DNA from: Bacteroidota bacterium
Lineage (GTDB): Bacteria; Bacteroidota; Bacteroidia; Bacteroidales; JAAUTT01
NCBI GenBank assembly: GCA_030706405.1
Contig: JAUZOO010000013.1
Location: 1-64,000 of the forward strand
DNA length: 64,000 nt
Reading direction: 5' to 3'
Shown: positions 60,891 through 64,000 of the stretch, piece after piece
How the letters are laid out: each line of letters begins with the position of its first letter
How positions within the stretch are numbered: position 1 is the stretch's first letter
The notes under the pieces: generated by a model
The model's input: the letters and a program-made list of their open reading frames with translations, nothing else
What the model was told of the DNA's origin: nothing
Databases searched by the model: none
Translations under genes and position numbers: made by a program

Positions 60891-61195
60891 TTATCGTACC
60901 CTGTACCTAAATTCATTTTTCGAAGCGACCGATACCACTAAAAGCCTATCAAACATAACTTCTCCCAAATACCGTCTATTGAACTTGTAGCAAAATTCGT
61001 TTAGATAACTCTGCAGAAACTCAGGTTTGATGCGATGATGGATATCCAAAGCATCCTTTTGGCATTACCAATAGCCAAATGTACCCATGGTAAAATTACA
61101 CCGATCTTTTCCTTGGGGATTACCTGAGCTTGGTGTTGGTTTACCATGTTTTCCAAGTCCACATAGGACGTGAAACCGTCCGGACCGCCAGATGT
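60891..61195 (-). pseudogene. ISXO2-like (IS1595-type) transposase C-terminal remnant
   Basis: Translation of the minus strand gives VILPWVHLAIGNAKRML, then after a one-base shift near 61050 HHRIKPEFLQSYLNEFCYKF and NRRYLGEVMFDRLL, and a stop at 60891. This is the C-terminal part of ISXO2-like transposases. The N-terminal half is missing and the frame is broken, so it is inactive. No terminal inverted repeats were recognised. Confidence 0.75.
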
Positions 61196-61221
61196 CTAAA
61201 ACAAAAGACGCCAAAAGTAAG

Positions 61222-61258
61222 AAAAACCTCTCAAATTCAGTGAATTTGAGAGGTTTTT
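61222..61258. terminator. Perfect 18-bp palindrome, bidirectional terminator
   Basis: AAAAACCTCTCAAATTCA at 61222-61239 and its exact complement at 61241-61258, A-rich and T-rich at the two ends. It stands between the transposase remnant and the Rrf2 gene. The rest of 61259-61605 holds no recognised gene. Confidence 0.75.
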
Positions 61259-61517
61259 TCGTTTATACACAGCCAGTTCCCGGCCACGAAAAAGCCCAAA
61301 AAAGACAAGTTTGGGGAATTTAACTGTACCCCCTCCTTTTTCATTTTAAAGGAGCGCAGCCTTTAGATCTACAAAGAGGGTCCTGCTTTTTCCTAAGTGA
61401 CGCACCTTTGTCGATTATTAGCGTTTGTATAGATGCTAAAACCGCCAAAGCAATCAGCAAAACAAAAGAGGCTTCGAGCTATAACTCCTTTCTTGACTCT
61501 ATTAAAGCGAGCATTTA

Positions 61518-61542
61518 GGTTTCCATCGGCTCCGCTTACTTG
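61518..61542 (+). repeat. 25-bp direct repeat, right copy
   Basis: Identical to 53955-53979; see that entry. It lies in a gene-free stretch next to transposase debris. Confidence 0.6.
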
Positions 61543-61605
61543 GGTTTGTGGCAAATGCTAATGCCAAATAATCATTCTACAAAAGCCTTATTTTAATTCT
61601 TAAAA

Positions 61606-62043
61606 TCAACTGTTTTCCAGTTCCAATTCTTTCGCCACTTCAAGATCTATAAGACCATGAAGGGTATGAGAAAGCATGAAATTTTTCATTTCAAGGTTAA
61701 ACTCTGAGAGGAAGCAATGTGCTCCACAAGTTGGCGATCTTTGGCAAATAGTTGAATCCAAAAGGCATGGATTGATATTCAATTCCGGTTCAAATGCCTT
61801 ATATATATCATAAATTGTAATCTCAGACGGGTCCTTTGTTAGTTTATAACCACCACTTTTTTTCCCGCCGATCCTATATATCAATCCGGCAACTTTTAAA
61901 GAATTAACGATCTGATCGAGAAACTTAACAGAAATATCCTGTTTTAGTGCAATATCCTTCTGCCTCAAGCCATTTGGATCCGAACTTTTGGCCAGTTCGA
62001 TAAGTGCTTTAATACCGCAATGTAATTTTGCGTTAATCTTCAT
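61606..62043 (-). CDS. Rrf2-family transcriptional regulator with cysteine cluster
   Basis: A 145-residue winged-helix Rrf2 protein: HCGIKALIELAKS, the recognition helix region LKQDISVKFLDQIVNSLKVAGLIYRIGGKKSGGYKL, and ITIYDIYKAFEPEL. Four cysteines (C93, C100, C106, C110) lie where IscR, NsrR and RsrR hold an Fe-S cluster, so it may sense Fe-S, redox or sulfur status. Family relatives include CymR, the cysteine regulator of Firmicutes. It is the only Rrf2 gene in the window and the nearest candidate for the ATACC/GGTAT operators, but no such site precedes its own gene. Confidence 0.82.
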   Translation of the reverse strand: MKINAKLHCGIKALIELAKSSDPNGLRQKDIALKQDISVKFLDQIVNSLKVAGLIYRIGGKKSGGYKLTKDPSEITIYDIYKAFEPELNINPCLLDSTICQRSPTCGAHCFLSEFNLEMKNFMLSHTLHGLIDLEVAKELELENS

Positions 62044-62247
62044 TTTGATGATTATCTAAAAATAATATTTACAAATTTCGTAATAATCCTGATGTTTACA
62101 ACTTTGATATTACCTTTTATAATTCCCCTGTCACAGCACTGGCAGATGGTTGTTATGGTAGATGCAACAGGGTTTACAGCAGATAACTCGCTATTGTTTG
62201 GAGACAATTCCTGAACAATAACATTGGTAAAGCGACTATAGTCCAAG

Positions 62248-63111
62248 TCAATTCTTAAATTGTTTCCGGTATTCCGACGGAGGCAGGCCGGTAGTTTTCT
62301 TAAATTGTTTATTAAAATGGCTCAGGTTATTGAAACCGCTGTCCAAGCAAACTTCCAAAACGCTCAGTTCAAAGTCCATCAACAGTTTACAGGCAAATTC
62401 AATTTTTATCAGGTTAAGATATTCAAACAGCGTCATTCCCATATTGGCGCGAAAAAAACGACACAACGACCCTTCTGCCATATTAACCATCGAAGCTAAA
62501 TTTTTCAGGTTCAGCTCCTCGCGATAGTTGTTCATTAAGTAATCATGAATTACTGCTATCCGCTTATTCGAGGTGGAGAACCGCTTCTTCAGATAATCTT
62601 TACTTGCCAACGGAACATTCGTTTCACTCTTCCCAATAATATCCATCAGCTTAAAGAACCCAAGCATCCGTTCAAAATTATCAAGGTACGGCAGTTGAAG
62701 CATTATCTCGCTGACTTTGTTAAGGGTATGGCCAACGATTTGAATGCCCCGGTCGGACAACGACAGTGCCTTGGAAACAAACTTAAATTCGGGCAGACCC
62801 AACATTTGCGGACTTAATAAGTCGGATGGAAACTGAAGGAACACCATTTCGAGGTTACGACTCGAAATCGATTGCGGCTCTTTATTGGCTATCCAAACAT
62901 GAGGAAGCCTTCGCCCTATAAATACCAGGTCGCCGGGCTGAAATTCCTCAATCGAATCACCAACAATCCTCTTTCCCGACCCCTCGGTAATAAAACTTAT
63001 CTCAAAATTATTATGATAATGCCAGGTACTTTTTTCGAGGTTATCCTGAAAAATCCCGATAAAGAACGATTCGTCTCCTTTTATACTTTTTTCTTCCAAT
63101 AAAGCCGGCAT
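62248..63111 (-). CDS. AraC-family transcriptional regulator with cupin sensor
   Basis: A 287-residue protein. The N-terminal cupin (WHYHNNFEISFITEGSGKRIVGD and FQPGDLVFIGRRLPHVW, about 30-80) would bind a small ligand. The C-terminal double HTH (about 190-285) has LNLKNLASMVNMAEGSLCRFFRANMGMTLFEYL and CLDSGFNNLSHFNKQFKKTTGLPPSEYRKQF. It is divergent from the MtaB-like gene across a 244-bp spacer, the usual layout for an AraC activator of a catabolic operon. The ligand is unknown; a methylated substrate or sugar is possible. Confidence 0.88.
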   Translation of the reverse strand: MPALLEEKSIKGDESFFIGIFQDNLEKSTWHYHNNFEISFITEGSGKRIVGDSIEEFQPGDLVFIGRRLPHVWIANKEPQSISSRNLEMVFLQFPSDLLSPQMLGLPEFKFVSKALSLSDRGIQIVGHTLNKVSEIMLQLPYLDNFERMLGFFKLMDIIGKSETNVPLASKDYLKKRFSTSNKRIAVIHDYLMNNYREELNLKNLASMVNMAEGSLCRFFRANMGMTLFEYLNLIKIEFACKLLMDFELSVLEVCLDSGFNNLSHFNKQFKKTTGLPPSEYRKQFKN

Positions 63112-63355
63112 AGTAATGGATATTGTACCCGAAAATAAATTAGGGTTAATATAGCATCAAAACTAGTAAATATTGATGTAGTTTCCGATAAGCTTCCTAT
63201 CTAATTTTGAACTATTCCCTGGTTGGTAAAAAGCTCATTTACAGAAATGCATTTCGTTGCAAGCAGCTGTCTGTTCAAATGTTTCCATGCATGGGGCGTA
63301 CCAATCAAACTAAAATTGCAGATGAACAATTAAACAATTATTAAAATAAAAATCG

Positions 63356-64000
63356 ATGAAATACAAAAACTTAGTAATAACCAATCCCGAAGATTTGATG
63401 TTTGGGATTGCTCCATCTCCGGTTAAAACTCGTCGCGGACTGGAAATTGGCGGTGGGCAGGTTTATACCGAACTGAACTTTACGCTTCCGGTAATGAGCA
63501 TTGACGACAATTCGTTAAACCAGGTTTACTCGCATTACCGCGACATCGCGCAGGGAGCTTTACAGCGTGCCTTGGAGTTAAACACCAAAGGCGTGGTGCT
63601 TGAGTTCGAAACTCTCCTTGAAATGACTAAAAAGCCGGATATTGCCGTGGAAATCGTTAAAATTATGAATGATATTTGCGAAAATTTCTATCAAAACCAC
63701 GGGCTTAAATCAGAAATAAGGCTTACCCCAAATGACTTGCGCGAATTTGAACGGCCGGCCAAACAACGAACCACTGCTTTACTGGAACCGATGATGGAAG
63801 TTTTTGAACGTGGCGCTATTGCCGGCGGTGATCTGTTATCAATTGAAAGTACGGGCGGAAAAGAAATCTCGGACGATGCATTAATGATGTGCGACATTAA
63901 AGCCGAGGTCTTTGCTCTGTCAGTTTTGGGTGTACGGGATATGAAGTTCCTTTGGCAAAAGATCGTTTCCATCGCCGATAAGACCGGCCGGATCGCTGCA
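63356..64000 (+). CDS. MtaB-like corrinoid-dependent methyltransferase (cut by window edge)
   Basis: An ATG at 63356 opens a frame that runs off the right edge (215 codons visible). DLMFGIAPSPVKTRRGLEIGGGQVYTELNFTLP and GGDLLSIESTGGKEISDDALMMCD and GVRDMKFLWQKIV match MtaB, the methanol:corrinoid methyltransferase subunit, typically about 460 residues. Such zinc enzymes move a methyl group from methanol or another methyl donor to a corrinoid protein. The corrinoid protein gene would be expected further right. The divergent AraC gene suggests substrate-induced expression. In Bacteroidota the substrate is uncertain. Confidence 0.75.
   Translation, partial: MKYKNLVITNPEDLMFGIAPSPVKTRRGLEIGGGQVYTELNFTLPVMSIDDNSLNQVYSHYRDIAQGALQRALELNTKGVVLEFETLLEMTKKPDIAVEIVKIMNDICENFYQNHGLKSEIRLTPNDLREFERPAKQRTTALLEPMMEVFERGAIAGGDLLSIESTGGKEISDDALMMCDIKAEVFALSVLGVRDMKFLWQKIVSIADKTGRIAA

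Noticed and set aside
62052-62246. A 64-codon ORF between the Rrf2 and AraC genes
   Set aside because: It starts with TTG, has no recognisable domain and sits in a short intergenic space.

Overview
The window is chromosomal DNA of an anaerobic or microaerophilic Bacteroidota member. The evidence is SusC/SusD pairs, many lipoproteins, TonB-dependent receptors, and promoters with the phylum's TTTG-containing -7 box. Nearly everything between about 2.6 and 60.2 kb concerns sulfur acquisition, sulfur transfer or scavenging of organic nutrients. No rRNA, tRNA or CRISPR array was recognised.

Layout. 0-2.4 kb: 3' part of a tyrosine recombinase, a PAS-domain protein and an XRE regulator (accessory edge). 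2.6-5.2 kb: cystathionine gamma-lyase and cystathionine beta-synthase (reverse transsulfuration). 5.4-14.5 kb: an eight-gene minus-strand operon with a Cys-rich small protein, a Met/His-rich lipoprotein, two TonB receptors (one OprC/NosA-like), a SsuABC-like ABC importer and an HMA protein. 14.9-26.7 kb: two tandem paralogous SusC-SusD-lipoprotein loci. 27.1-34.2 kb: a nitrogenase-like operon (nifH-, nifB-, nifX-, nifD- and nifK-like) followed by an O-acetylhomoserine sulfhydrylase. There is no nifEN or nifV, and the set resembles methylthio-alkane reductase rather than N2 fixation. 34.9-40.7 kb: cysK, ThiS-like carrier, DsrE-like protein, TusA, a 33-aa ORF, a family 2B encapsulin shell and its cysteine desulfurase cargo. 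41-51.3 kb: a threonine-synthase-like enzyme, then SusC-SusD-M14 peptidase and a DAACS symporter. 51.5-53.9 kb: an OlsB/GlsB-like acyltransferase and a PBP-like protein. 54.6-60.1 kb: metY, MoeB/ThiF-like, JAMM protease, GNAT and a sulfite reductase fused to TusA. 60.5-61.3 kb: transposase debris. 61.6-64 kb: an Rrf2 regulator, an AraC regulator and the start of an MtaB-like methyltransferase.

The strongest unexplained signal is regulatory. Nine promoters share one rigid architecture. Two adjacent palindromes (ATACC-N8-GGTAT) are separated by 5-6 bp, and exactly 26 bp lie between the last half-site and the TTTG of the -7 box. They precede the nitrogenase-like operon, the cysK-encapsulin operon, the metY-sulfite reductase operon, the threonine-synthase-like gene, two SusC loci, the acyltransferase, the PBP-like gene and the metal-receptor operon. 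Two of the resulting leaders contain 18-codon ORFs with tandem cysteines at or next to the C-terminus, and a third contains a 40-codon ORF. I infer a sulfur- or cysteine-limitation regulon that joins organosulfur scavenging (nitrogenase-like reductase, SusCD importers), thiocarboxylate-type homocysteine/cysteine synthesis, and an encapsulated desulfurase.
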